A DNA stretch of 64,000 nucleotides. It comes from an uncultured Olleya sp. Lineage in GTDB: Bacteria > Bacteroidota > Bacteroidia > Flavobacteriales > Flavobacteriaceae. A program made the position numbers and the translations under genes. The notes beneath the pieces are model-generated. The model made no database searches, was not told where the DNA came from, and saw only the letters and a list, made by a program, of their open reading frames with translations. Where the stretch lies: positions 1-64,000 of the forward strand of contig CANNFD010000005.1 in assembly GCA_947503885.1 (NCBI GenBank). Direction: 5' to 3'. This document shows, one piece after another, positions 8,574 to 19,498 of this stretch; position 1 is the stretch's first letter; each line of letters begins with the position of its first letter.

Positions 8574-11500
8574 CTACTTTACTACTGTTTCGTCAATTAC
8601 TTCTTCTTTCTTTTTTAATGCGTCTGCTGCATTACCTTTTTTAACCGAATCATACATGATTGGTGTTGCGATAAATAATGATGAGTAGGTACCTACGATT
8701 ACACCAATTATTAGGGCAAACATGAAGCCTCTAATAGATTCTCCTCCAAAGATAAATATAGCTAATAACACTACTAAAGTAGTTAAAGACGTATTTAATG
8801 TACGACTTAATGTACTACTTAATGAGCTGTCGATTACTTTGTTAAACTCCCACTCTGTGTGCTCGTTAAAAAATTCTCTAATTCTGTCAAATACTACTAC
8901 CGTATCATTTAACGAGTATCCAATTACTGTTAGGATTGCTGCTATAAACGCTTGGTCAATCTCCATTGAGAATGGCATAAACTTGTATGTTAAAGAGAAT
9001 ACTCCTAACACGATTATTACATCGTGGAATACTGCTGCTACTGCACCAAGTGAGAATTGCCATCTTTTAAAACGGAATAAGATATATAAGAATACAACTA
9101 CTAAAGATCCTAAGACCGCCCAGAAAGAAGCTTGCTTAATATCGTCTGCAATTGATGGACTTACTTTATATTGATCCATAATACCTACTTGCTTATTAGC
9201 TTTAGATAGGTCTTTAAAATCTTCGAATGAAACCCCTTTTAAATAAGGTTGTAATGCATCGTACATTTTAACTCTTACTTCCTCATCTACCTCGTTAGCA
9301 GTTTCGTTAATTTTATATTTAGTAGATATTTTTAGGTTGTTATCATCTCCTACAGTTTTTACTGTTGCACTTCCAAAGACATCTTGAGATGCTAAAAGCC
9401 CTTCAATTTCTACTGCGCTTACAGGTTGTGCAAAACGCACTTGCGTTGTACGTCCTCCGACAAAATCAATACCTTGGTCTAAATTATTAATTACTAATGA
9501 AGCTATGCTTACCGTTAACGCAATCCCTGAAATTATGTAAGCTACCTTACGTTTTTGAAGGAACTTGATATTAATGTTTCTAAATAAGTTTTTAGTTAAC
9601 CCAGTTGAGAAGTCTAATTTACCACCTTTGTTTACATACCAGTCTACTAATAATCTAGTAATAAAGATTGCTGTAAATAAAGAAGTACCAATACCTATTA
9701 ATAAGGTTGTTGCAAATCCTTTAATTGGTCCTGTACCAAAAACAAATAAGATTAATGCTGTTAATCCTGTTGTAATGTTAGCATCTAAAATTGATGATAA
9801 TGCATTGCTAAATCCATCTTGGATAGCTGATTTTTGATCTTTACCTTTAGATAACTCTTCTCTAATACGCTCAAAGATAAGTACGTTTGCATCCACAGAC
9901 ATACCAATTGTTAATACAATACCTGCAATTCCTGGTAGTGTTAATACTGCTCCAATACCTGATAATATTCCGAATATTAATAAGATGTTAAATAACATTG
10001 CAATGTCTGCAAATATACCTGCTTTACCATAGTAAAAGGACATCCATAATAATACTAATGCTAATGCAATACCAAATGACATTGTACCACTATCGATAGC
10101 TTCTTGACCTAAAGATGGTCCAACAACACTACTTTGAATAATCTCTGCAGTTGCTGGTAATTTACCTGCACGTAATACGTTTGCTAAATCTGTTGCTTCG
10201 CTTAATTTAAAGCTTCCAGAAATCTCAGTACTACCACCTGCGATTGGTCCTGAAGATGATGTTGGTGCAGAGTAAACTGTTTTATCTAAAACAACTGCAA
10301 TTTGGCTTTGTGTTTTAAAAGCGTCTCCAGTCATTTTTTCCCAAATCTTAGCTCCTTTACTATTCATTTGCATGCTAACTACTACTTTGTTAGCTTGGTT
10401 GTAAGATTGACGTGCATCTGTAACTACAGCTCCATTTAATGGAGGCTCGTTGTCTCTGTTACCTTTTAATACAAATAAATCTACTAGCTCACTATCTTCT
10501 ACTGGCTTACCAAATAAAAACTTAGTGTACTTTAATTCTGACGGAAGTAATGCAATTACTTCTGGCATTGCTAAATAGCTTGCTACTTTCTCTCTGTCTG
10601 CAATATTAAATTGTGCTAATGTTGCTCCAAAACCTGGTCCAGCAATTAGGTCTAATAAAGGGTTTACCTCGTTTACAGTTTCATCTTCTTCTCCTGTTAG
10701 AGCAGCAATAGCTTTCTCTTCTTCAGTCATTTCAGTTTCAGCAGTCTCAGTATCCTCTTCTGTTGAGTTAGCTTCTAACTTAGCTTTTAATAAGTCGTTA
10801 GCATCAACTAAAAACTGATTAAATTGTTCTGCTTTAAGGCCTTCCCAGAATTCTAACTGTGCTGTTTGTGTAATTAAATCTGTAGCACGTTCTACATCTC
10901 TTACTCCTGGTAATTCTAATAATACACGTCCAGTGTTACCTAGACGTTGGATGTTTGGAGACGTTACACCAAACTCGTCAATACGCTTACGTAATACTTC
11001 AAAAGCAGACACAATTGACTCGTCAATTTTAGTTTCTATAACTGCTTTAGCATCACTATCAGACATATTAAGATCAATCTCTCCTACTAACGATCTGTTA
11101 GCAAAAATATCTGGAGATGCTAGTTTTGTATCTCCTTTTATATTATCAAATGCGATAAAGAAATCTTCTAAATAGCTATTTTGGCTATCTTTTTGCATTT
11201 CTTCTGCATCATCTAATGCTTTTCTAAATTTAGGATCTTTACTATCGTTAGATAATCCCATTAATAAATCTCTAACAGAGATTTGAAGTATTGCTTCTAA
11301 ACCTCCTCTAAGGTCAAGACCTAACTTCATTGCATTTTGCTTAACTTCTCCGTAAGTGTTACCTAAGAAAACAGTTTCTTTTGAAGTCGCTAACGAGTCT
11401 AAATAATTAGTTGCATACTCGCTTACTTTGTTTTTACGGTCATCTACTGAAGCATCAATTTTGCTTTCAGCTACTTGTGCTGCATTGTTTTCAATCGCAT

Positions 11501-11585
11501 TATTTTTAAATGTGAAAGACAGTTGGTAAATACTTACCAATCCAAACAATACTGCAAATAGTTTTACTAATCCTTTATTTTGCAT
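8574..11585 (-). CDS. secDF: Fused protein translocase subunit SecDF
   Basis: 1003 residues: SecD and SecF joined in one chain, as is usual in Bacteroidota. It is an RND-family membrane protein that uses the proton gradient to complete Sec-dependent export. The SecD half has the DLRGGLEAIL motif, the P1 domain (VLRKRIDEFGVTSPNIQRLG), an acidic low-complexity insert near residues 270-300, and the GTMSFGIALALVLLWMSFYYG membrane start with SVDANVLIFERIREE. The SecF half starts near residue 680, with GIDFVGGRTTQVRF and SLNDTVVVFDRIREF. About 12 membrane segments are visible. It is transcribed alone from its own promoter. Confidence 0.98.
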   Translation of the reverse strand: MQNKGLVKLFAVLFGLVSIYQLSFTFKNNAIENNAAQVAESKIDASVDDRKNKVSEYATNYLDSLATSKETVFLGNTYGEVKQNAMKLGLDLRGGLEAILQISVRDLLMGLSNDSKDPKFRKALDDAEEMQKDSQNSYLEDFFIAFDNIKGDTKLASPDIFANRSLVGEIDLNMSDSDAKAVIETKIDESIVSAFEVLRKRIDEFGVTSPNIQRLGNTGRVLLELPGVRDVERATDLITQTAQLEFWEGLKAEQFNQFLVDANDLLKAKLEANSTEEDTETAETEMTEEEKAIAALTGEEDETVNEVNPLLDLIAGPGFGATLAQFNIADREKVASYLAMPEVIALLPSELKYTKFLFGKPVEDSELVDLFVLKGNRDNEPPLNGAVVTDARQSYNQANKVVVSMQMNSKGAKIWEKMTGDAFKTQSQIAVVLDKTVYSAPTSSSGPIAGGSTEISGSFKLSEATDLANVLRAGKLPATAEIIQSSVVGPSLGQEAIDSGTMSFGIALALVLLWMSFYYGKAGIFADIAMLFNILLIFGILSGIGAVLTLPGIAGIVLTIGMSVDANVLIFERIREELSKGKDQKSAIQDGFSNALSSILDANITTGLTALILFVFGTGPIKGFATTLLIGIGTSLFTAIFITRLLVDWYVNKGGKLDFSTGLTKNLFRNINIKFLQKRKVAYIISGIALTVSIASLVINNLDQGIDFVGGRTTQVRFAQPVSAVEIEGLLASQDVFGSATVKTVGDDNNLKISTKYKINETANEVDEEVRVKMYDALQPYLKGVSFEDFKDLSKANKQVGIMDQYKVSPSIADDIKQASFWAVLGSLVVVFLYILFRFKRWQFSLGAVAAVFHDVIIVLGVFSLTYKFMPFSMEIDQAFIAAILTVIGYSLNDTVVVFDRIREFFNEHTEWEFNKVIDSSLSSTLSRTLNTSLTTLVVLLAIFIFGGESIRGFMFALIIGVIVGTYSSLFIATPIMYDSVKKGNAADALKKKEEVIDETVVK

Positions 11586-11618
11586 GTTTTTGTTTATTTA
11601 GTCAAATTTTTGATCGCG

Positions 11619-11649
11619 CAAATATAGAGTTTACACGTAAATTGGACAA
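11619..11649 (-). promoter_or_regulatory. Promoter of secDF
   Basis: On the minus strand TTG (11649-11647), 20 bases, then TATATTTG (11626-11619) matches the Bacteroidota consensus TTG-N17-23-TAnnTTTG. The predicted transcript start leaves a leader of roughly 28 bases. Confidence 0.75.
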
Positions 11650-11741
11650 TTATTTTTAATAGTTTAAAATGAATTGTTTAATGCTACAAGTGTCAATACT
11701 TTGAAGCATTTAATATAAAATGGTTTTAAGAATAAAATAGA

Positions 11742-12332
11742 TTAAGCAATAGGACCTGCTCTAACTTCTGGGATATTAAAAGTCCCCTTATCAATACTAA
11801 TAGAGATATTAGCATTTACTTTTTTTGTTACAATTAATGGTTGATTTAATTGTAAAACATTTTCAGCTATAGCTGAAAAAGATACAATTACCTGAGAGGC
11901 TCTTGTATAGTCTGGTTTTGCTTCTATTATATATTTTCCGTCAAAACCTGCACCAGATTCTGTTGCAGCTTTTATTTCAAAAATCTCTAGATTATAGTTT
12001 TTATCTAAAGGTATGCCGGATTGCCCTGCTTTATTAATACTAGAAATTAGCTGTTCTTTAAATAAAACAGCTTTAACGTTCTCTATAGCTGTATCACTAT
12101 AGTACGTAATTTTTAAAGTTCCTTTTTGCTCAAAAACTTGTGTATTCTTAACACCAATACTTTTAAGTTGAGCTTTAATTACAGAGATAGCCTTTTTTGT
12201 CTGAGAAACAGATACTTGGTTATCTGAAAATTGAAATACAATTTCCTGATTAGGTACAGTGATTTGTTGTTGACTAACAACAAAAAATGCAAGTGCAGTG
12301 ATTACAATACCAAAGTACCATTTAGACTTCAT
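11742..12332 (-). CDS. Membrane-anchored periplasmic protein with SecD P1-like fold (unknown function)
   Basis: 196 residues. One N-terminal hydrophobic segment (WYFGIVITALAFFVVS) serves as a signal or anchor, and the rest is probably periplasmic. Residues 40-90 (TKKAISVIKAQLKSIGVKN..VFE.KGTLKITY) resemble the beta-alpha-beta SecD P1 segment (VLRKRIDEFGVTSPNIQRLG) encoded just downstream in secDF. The similarity is by eye and may only reflect a shared ferredoxin-like fold. The gene reads towards secDF on the same strand with 156 bases between them; secDF has its own promoter. A -7 box TATATTTG lies only four bases before the ATG, so the mRNA is probably leaderless. Family not recognised. Confidence 0.65.
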   Translation of the reverse strand: MKSKWYFGIVITALAFFVVSQQQITVPNQEIVFQFSDNQVSVSQTKKAISVIKAQLKSIGVKNTQVFEQKGTLKITYYSDTAIENVKAVLFKEQLISSINKAGQSGIPLDKNYNLEIFEIKAATESGAGFDGKYIIEAKPDYTRASQVIVSFSAIAENVLQLNQPLIVTKKVNANISISIDKGTFNIPEVRAGPIA

Positions 12333-12336
12333 GCTT

Positions 12337-12344
12337 CAAATATA
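12337..12344 (-). promoter_or_regulatory. -7 box implying a leaderless transcript
   Basis: TATATTTG on the minus strand is a full match to TAnnTTTG and is separated from the ATG at 12332 by only AAGC. Transcription would start at or beside the start codon. Confidence 0.55.
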
Positions 12345-12400
12345 AAAAATAAGACTTTACTACTATAGCCTTTAAGTAATTAAATACTATTATAAACAAA

Positions 12401-12430
12401 AAAAAGAGCAGCTATAGGCTGCTCTTTTTT
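12401..12430 (-). terminator. Terminator after the DUF4412-like gene
   Basis: The stem AAAAAGAGCAGC / GCTGCTCTTTTTT around TATAG is followed by T on the minus strand, 22 bases past the stop at 12452. Its A and T arms would also allow it to work in the other direction. Confidence 0.85.
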
Positions 12431-12451
12431 CAATATGTTAAAATGTAAAGA

Positions 12452-13102
12452 TTACATTCCTTCCATTAACTCATACCCATCTGGAGGTGTCATGCTAAAT
12501 TTTTCGTCTGCAACAGTTTCTTTTTTAACTTCTGTTACTTCGTAAGTCATTAACATATCCATACCAGCTTGGTTAACAGTTATGCTCATTAATAATGGAA
12601 ACCCTTTAAAGTCTTCACCAAACTCAACTGTTTGTTGGTTTGCAGCAACGATATCTTCAGTTGTGTAAATATCCATTTTCATGTCTACACCTTCTTGACT
12701 CATTTCTACATTATATTCTTGACATTTATAACCTAAGATTGTTTTAGTCTCGTCACCCTTAGTTATTTTAATTCCTGATGTATCAGGAGAATCTGCGATA
12801 TCTGATAACGAATATTTTTTACCTAACATTGGATTGTTAAGTAACGTTAACATCTTTTTAGCTTCTGTATCAATAATAGAAACTGACTCTCCAGACATTG
12901 GGTTGTTAGTTTCTGATCTTGTTTTGTCTGCTTTAAAATAAGTTGTTATACCAATATCACCGATCATAGCAAACTGCGCTTGCATGTCCTCGTTAGAACT
13001 TGACATTGTCATTTTTGAAGATATTACACCTTCTGTTAACTGCTCTTGAGCAACCATAGATAAACTAAAAGTTGCCATTAATAAAAATACTAATTTTTTC
13101 AT
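12452..13102 (-). CDS. Secreted DUF4412-like protein
   Basis: 216 residues with a signal peptide (MKKLVFLLMATFSLSMVAQEQ). The body fits the DUF4412 type of Bacteroidota periplasmic proteins: an N-terminal strand with SKMTMSS, a middle ISIID..AKKMLTLL, then ITKGDETKTILGYKCQEYNV (the K.I.GY.C..Y pattern common in this family), and FPLLMSITVNQ near the end. It is methionine-rich (about 20 Met). No enzyme motif is seen. The biochemical role of the family is unknown to me; a lipid- or metal-related periplasmic role would be a guess. It is transcribed alone and ends at a strong terminator. Confidence 0.75.
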   Translation of the reverse strand: MKKLVFLLMATFSLSMVAQEQLTEGVISSKMTMSSSNEDMQAQFAMIGDIGITTYFKADKTRSETNNPMSGESVSIIDTEAKKMLTLLNNPMLGKKYSLSDIADSPDTSGIKITKGDETKTILGYKCQEYNVEMSQEGVDMKMDIYTTEDIVAANQQTVEFGEDFKGFPLLMSITVNQAGMDMLMTYEVTEVKKETVADEKFSMTPPDGYELMEGM

Positions 13103-13197
13103 GTTGTAAATTTGTTTAGGTTAATTGTTTTTTTTGTTGTCTTGACTTATTAAAGGCAAATATCCTGCCATAACAAATTTTACAACTTATATATAGA

Positions 13198-14124
13198 TTA
13201 AAGCTCTAACAATCCGTTTGTTGCAGATACTCCTTTAGCACTTTCTTGCATGTGTGCTTTTTCTGCATCACTTAGGTTAATTTCTACAATTTTTTCGATT
13301 CCGTTACGACCTAAGATTACTGGTACACCAATACATAAATCATTTAAACCATATTCTCCATTTAATAAAACCGAACATGGGAACATTTTTTTCTGATCAC
13401 AAGCAATTGCTTGAACTAATCCGCTCACTGCAGCTCCTGGCGCATACCAAGCAGAAGTCCCTAACAATTTAGTTAATGTTGCCCCACCTACTTTAGTGTC
13501 TTCTTTTACTTGATTTAATCTGTCATCAGATAAAAACTCAGAAACTTTTACACTGTTTCTAGTTGCGTGTGCTGTTAATGGCACCATCCCTTTATCAGAG
13601 TGTCCACCAATTACCATTCCGTCTACATCACTAATAGGCGCTCCTAAAGCTTCAGCTAATCTGTATTTAAAACGTGCAGAGTCTAATGCTCCACCCATTC
13701 CAATAATTCTTTCTTTTGGTAAACCTGTTGTTTTGTGTACTAAGTAAGTCATAGTATCCATTGGATTACTTACTACAATTATAATTGTATTTGGAGACCC
13801 CTTAATTAAACTAGAAGAAACTGTTTTTACTATTCCTGCGTTGATACCGATTAACTCTTCACGAGTCATACCTGGTTTTCTAGGAATACCAGAAGTGATA
13901 ACACAAATATCACTACCTGCTGTTTTACTATAGTCGTTAGTTACACCTGTTATTTTTGTATCAAAACCATTTAATGATGCAGTTTGCATTAAATCCATTG
14001 CTTTACCCTCAGCAAAACCTTCTTTAATGTCTAATAAAACTACTTCTGATGCAAAGTTTTTAATTGCAATATACTCTGCACAACTTGCTCCTACTGCTCC
14101 TGCTCCAACTACTGTTACTTTCAT
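13198..14124 (-). CDS. mdh: Malate dehydrogenase (LDH-like type)
   Basis: 308 residues. It oxidises malate to oxaloacetate with NAD in the TCA cycle. The Rossmann motif GAGAVGAS lies at residues 7-14, with Asp in LLDIKEG as the NAD-selective acid. ITSGIPRKPGMTRE is the substrate loop with its two arginines. VSNPMDTMTYL, GMGGALDSARF and the catalytic His in IGGHSDKGMVP follow. It belongs to the LDH-like MDH family rather than the E. coli type. Single gene with its own promoter. The oxaloacetate it makes feeds citrate synthase, also encoded in this window. Confidence 0.97.
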   Translation of the reverse strand: MKVTVVGAGAVGASCAEYIAIKNFASEVVLLDIKEGFAEGKAMDLMQTASLNGFDTKITGVTNDYSKTAGSDICVITSGIPRKPGMTREELIGINAGIVKTVSSSLIKGSPNTIIIVVSNPMDTMTYLVHKTTGLPKERIIGMGGALDSARFKYRLAEALGAPISDVDGMVIGGHSDKGMVPLTAHATRNSVKVSEFLSDDRLNQVKEDTKVGGATLTKLLGTSAWYAPGAAVSGLVQAIACDQKKMFPCSVLLNGEYGLNDLCIGVPVILGRNGIEKIVEINLSDAEKAHMQESAKGVSATNGLLEL

Positions 14125-14172
14125 ATCCTATTTTATATTTTAAAATTAATTGTGTGTGTTTTATGTTTTGTA

Positions 14173-14180
14173 CAAAATTA
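14173..14180 (-). promoter_or_regulatory. Putative -7 box for mdh
   Basis: TAATTTTG on the minus strand fits TAnnTTTG and lies 48 bases before the mdh start. I did not find a clear -33 element. Confidence 0.5.
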
Positions 14181-14325
14181 ACATTTTAAAATTACTTTTT
14201 ATTAAGAAAATAATAATTATAGGCCATGACTTTTATTAAATAGAACGTTGAATTGCATTTTAGCACTAAACTTTATCTATTTACACAAATCCTGATGCTT
14301 CAGATTAGCATAAAGTAATGTAATA

Positions 14326-15294
14326 TTATATAAAATTATAGTTTAAGCCAAAAACAAGGTTGTTATAATCCCCAAGAGTTAACATCGTATTTATTGATAA
14401 GTTATTGATGTTATAATTAATTGAAATATCAGATTTAAAATTTGTTTTACTATTGCTTAACGTCTTTAAACCATCATTAAGTATTCTTAGTAACAAATCC
14501 CCATCACCTCCAACTTTATAATCAAAATTAGAGGTAGCAACGCCTAATCCTAATGAAAAATCGAAACTTTTAATTGATTTTGAAGCCAACAAATTAAAAC
14601 TATAAGATTCTCCTTCAACTTTAATCGCGTTTATTTTTCCTATAATTAAATCTGCTTCATTAAATTTTTCGTCTACCGCATAATTAGAGTACGTCCCTAA
14701 AAAAGCAAAATTGTAACTACTGTTTTTAATAAAATTAAACCATTGGTTTAGGTTATGCATTATTCCAAAACCTAAAGATTTATACTTTGTTTTATTAATT
14801 TTAATATTTGGTGCAAAACGTGTAATTAAAGTGGTTTTTTTCCATAACCCAACACTAGCTTGTATTTGACCATGCTGTATTGTATTAGAATTTACGCCTT
14901 CAGGCGCATCAAATTCAAAAACATCATCATTAATTGTACCTTCCAAAACTACAATATTATCGTTACCTAATGCGGTTGGTATTAATGAAGAAGTTGCACT
15001 TCCTTGAATAGTTATATTTTGAAGTTGTGCCTCGTTTACTAAAAATGTTTTTTGATTATTAGGAATTAATAATAGGTTATACTGAAGTGACAACTCTACG
15101 TCAAATTTTGTTTTAGGTTTAACACTTGTGTACCAACCGCCAGATGCTTGAAACACCGAAGCGTTAGCTGCTGGAGTAATATATTTATCTGTCAAAAAAA
15201 TTAAATCCTCTGCTACTGCTTCCACATCTTCAAACTGAGAATAAGCAGTATGGCTTAATAAAACAATTGTAGAAAGTATAAAAAAACGTTTCAT
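14326..15294 (-). CDS. DUF6588-like outer membrane or secreted protein
   Basis: 322 residues with a signal peptide (MKRFFILSTIVLLSHTAYSQ). The start of the mature protein (FEDVEAVAEDLIFLTDKYITPAANASVFQASGGWY) and the alternating hydrophobic strands that follow resemble the DUF6588 family of Bacteroidota, which look like small outer-membrane beta-barrels. The C-terminus ends in a strand with aromatic residues (LVFGLNYNFI), as barrels do. There is no lipobox and no T9SS tail. It is downstream of gyrB on the same strand, but a strong terminator lies between them. No clear promoter was found. Confidence 0.65.
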   Translation of the reverse strand: MKRFFILSTIVLLSHTAYSQFEDVEAVAEDLIFLTDKYITPAANASVFQASGGWYTSVKPKTKFDVELSLQYNLLLIPNNQKTFLVNEAQLQNITIQGSATSSLIPTALGNDNIVVLEGTINDDVFEFDAPEGVNSNTIQHGQIQASVGLWKKTTLITRFAPNIKINKTKYKSLGFGIMHNLNQWFNFIKNSSYNFAFLGTYSNYAVDEKFNEADLIIGKINAIKVEGESYSFNLLASKSIKSFDFSLGLGVATSNFDYKVGGDGDLLLRILNDGLKTLSNSKTNFKSDISINYNINNLSINTMLTLGDYNNLVFGLNYNFI

Positions 15295-15326
15295 TATAAT
15301 AGGTTAAGTTAGTTTGAGGCAAAAAA

Positions 15327-15356
15327 AAAGGAAACATTTATATAAATGTTTCCTTT
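15327..15356 (-). terminator. Terminator of gyrB
   Basis: A perfect stem AAAGGAAACATTTA / AAATGTTTCCTTT with three loop bases is followed by a T-run on the minus strand, 24 bases after the gyrB stop. Confidence 0.9.
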
Positions 15357-15380
15357 GCAATATAAAATTATATTTAATAT

Positions 15381-17348
<1,968 letters not shown>

Positions 17349-17406
17349 CTATTTCTTTTATTAAAGCATAAAAAAAGATGCGATTAGGCACCCTTTTGAA
17401 TACATA

Positions 17407-17436
17407 CAAATATACGAAATTAAAAGCGTTTTTCAA
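17407..17436 (-). promoter_or_regulatory. Promoter of gyrB
   Basis: On the minus strand TTG (17436-17434), 19 bases, then TATATTTG (17414-17407) is a full match to the Bacteroidota consensus. The predicted leader of about 70 bases contains a T-rich stretch but no strong hairpin. Confidence 0.75.
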
Positions 17437-17566
17437 GCATATTTAAGCACAGGAACTAAAAATTATTAACATTTGTTAATTATTACAAAAGTGTCTTAAA
17501 ACGCTTAAAAAGCAGTTTAAAATTGAAATCTATTATTTTTTTTATCTAACAAAAAGCTAAAAAACT

Positions 17567-17592
17567 CAAAACCTCACAGAAGCGAGGTTTTG
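17567..17592 (-). terminator. Terminator of asnB
   Basis: The stem CAAAACCTC / GAGGTTTTG is followed on the minus strand by AGTTTTTTAG, giving the U-run. It lies 42 bases after the asnB stop. Confidence 0.8.
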
Positions 17593-17633
17593 ATGCTAGA
17601 AATCTATATTAAATTTATCAAAATATGCAATTA

Positions 17634-19307
17634 TTAAGAAGTTGCATATGATTTATCATGCACATTAGCAATTGCACGACCAGAAGGCTCGTTCATGTTT
17701 TTAAAGGCCTCATCCCACTCTAACGCAGTTGCAGTACTACAAGCAACACTTGCTTCTTGTGGCACGCTTAAAGCTGCTGCATCGCTAGGAAAATGCTCTT
17801 CAAATATTGAACGGTAATAAAACTCTTCTTTATTTTGTGGTGTTTGTATTGGAAATCTAAATTTAGCATTTGCCATTTGCTCGTCGGTTACTGCTTCATT
17901 AACAATTTCTTTTAATGTATCAATCCAACTATATCCAACACCATCGCTAAATTGCTCTTTTTGTCTCCAGGCTACGCTTTCTGGTAACATGTCTTCAAAA
18001 GCCTTTCTAATAACCCATTTTTCCATGCGTTCTCCATTAATCATTTTGTCTTGAGGGTTGATGCGCATTGCTACATCCATAAACTCTTTATCTAAAAATG
18101 GTACACGTCCTTCAATCCCCCAAGCAGCTAAACTTTTGTTTGCTCTTAAACAATCGTACATGTGTAATTTATCTAACTTTCTAACGGTCTCTTCATGAAA
18201 CTCTTGTGCATTTGGTGCTTTATGAAAGTATAAATACCCACCAAATATTTCATCTGCACCTTCACCAGATAATACCATTTTAATTCCCATTGACTTAATA
18301 ACTCTAGCCATTAAATACATTGGAGTTGATGAACGTATAGTAGTAATATCATAAGTTTCGATATTATAAATTACATCTTTAATAGCATCTAACCCTTCTT
18401 GTATTGTAAATTTAATTTCATGGTGCACGGTTCCAATATGATCTGCAACTTTTTGTGCTGCAGCTAAGTCCGGAGATCCCTCTAACCCTACAGCAAATGA
18501 ATGTGTCTGTGGGTACCAAGCATCTGAAGTATCGTCACTCTCTACACGTTTTTGCGCATATTTTTTTGCAATTGCAGATACTACTGAGCTGTCTAACCCT
18601 CCTGATAATAATACACCATAAGGCACATCACTCATTAACTGTCTGCGCACAGCTGCTTCAAGCGCTTCTTTAATTTTAGCAATACTCGTTTCGTTATCCT
18701 TTACTGCTTCATAATCTGTCCAGTCTCTTTTGTACCATTTTACAAATTCGCCATCTTTACTAGACATATAATGCCCAGGAGGAAACAGTTCTATTTTAGT
18801 ACAAACACCCTCCAACGCTTTTAACTCAGAAGCCACATAAAATGTCCCATTTTGATCCCATCCTATATATAATGGAATAATCCCCATATGGTCACGAGCA
18901 ATAAAGTATTCATCTTTTTCAACATCATAAATTGCAAATCCAAAAATACCATTCATTTCGTCTACAAAGTCAACTCCTTTTTCTTGGTATAAAGCCAAAA
19001 TAACTTCGCAATCACTTTCTGTCTGAAAATCATATTTACCTTCAAATTGTTTACGTAAATCTCTGTGATTGTATATTTCGCCATTTGCGGCTAATACTAA
19101 TTTTTTATCAGGACTAAACAATGGTTGTTTTCCAGAAGCTGGGTCTACTATTGCTAAACGCTCATGCGCTAAAATAGCTTTATCATCGCTATAAATACCA
19201 GACCAATCTGGTCCGCGATGACGAATTGTTTTAGACATTTCTAAAACCTGAGGTCTTAAATCTTCACTTTTTTGTTTTAAGTCGAAAGCACATACAATTC
19301 CACACAT
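17634..19307 (-). CDS. asnB: Asparagine synthetase B, glutamine-hydrolysing
   Basis: 557 residues, nearly the same length as E. coli AsnB. It makes asparagine from aspartate, glutamine and ATP. The N-terminal glutaminase domain begins MCGIVCAF, with Cys2 as the nucleophile after Met removal, then RHRGPDWSG, ANGEIYNH and TESDCEVI. The synthetase domain has the PP-loop LLSGGLDSSVVSA near residue 235, LSGEGADEIFGGYLYFHKAP, and EGRVPFLDKEFMDVAM. A -7-like AATATTTG lies about 40 bases upstream. It is transcribed alone and ends at its own terminator. Confidence 0.97.
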   Translation of the reverse strand: MCGIVCAFDLKQKSEDLRPQVLEMSKTIRHRGPDWSGIYSDDKAILAHERLAIVDPASGKQPLFSPDKKLVLAANGEIYNHRDLRKQFEGKYDFQTESDCEVILALYQEKGVDFVDEMNGIFGFAIYDVEKDEYFIARDHMGIIPLYIGWDQNGTFYVASELKALEGVCTKIELFPPGHYMSSKDGEFVKWYKRDWTDYEAVKDNETSIAKIKEALEAAVRRQLMSDVPYGVLLSGGLDSSVVSAIAKKYAQKRVESDDTSDAWYPQTHSFAVGLEGSPDLAAAQKVADHIGTVHHEIKFTIQEGLDAIKDVIYNIETYDITTIRSSTPMYLMARVIKSMGIKMVLSGEGADEIFGGYLYFHKAPNAQEFHEETVRKLDKLHMYDCLRANKSLAAWGIEGRVPFLDKEFMDVAMRINPQDKMINGERMEKWVIRKAFEDMLPESVAWRQKEQFSDGVGYSWIDTLKEIVNEAVTDEQMANAKFRFPIQTPQNKEEFYYRSIFEEHFPSDAAALSVPQEASVACSTATALEWDEAFKNMNEPSGRAIANVHDKSYATS

Positions 19308-19498
19308 AATCTTATATTTTAATTTCTTTTATTCTTAATGATGAAGCAAATATTAGATTTATGTTTCATAATTAAAACACTAAACGCAATAATGCTTACA
19401 TATTTACTTTAATTAGTTGTTTTAAGTTATAAATAATAATTTTTACACTATGTAAAAGTATTACTAACTTTACACAATCAAAGTTTAAGCTCTATTTC

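Noticed and set aside
8722-9174. Frames antisense to secDF, gyrB, fusA and other long genes
   Set aside because: They lack recognisable domains or start signals and lie wholly inside well-supported genes.
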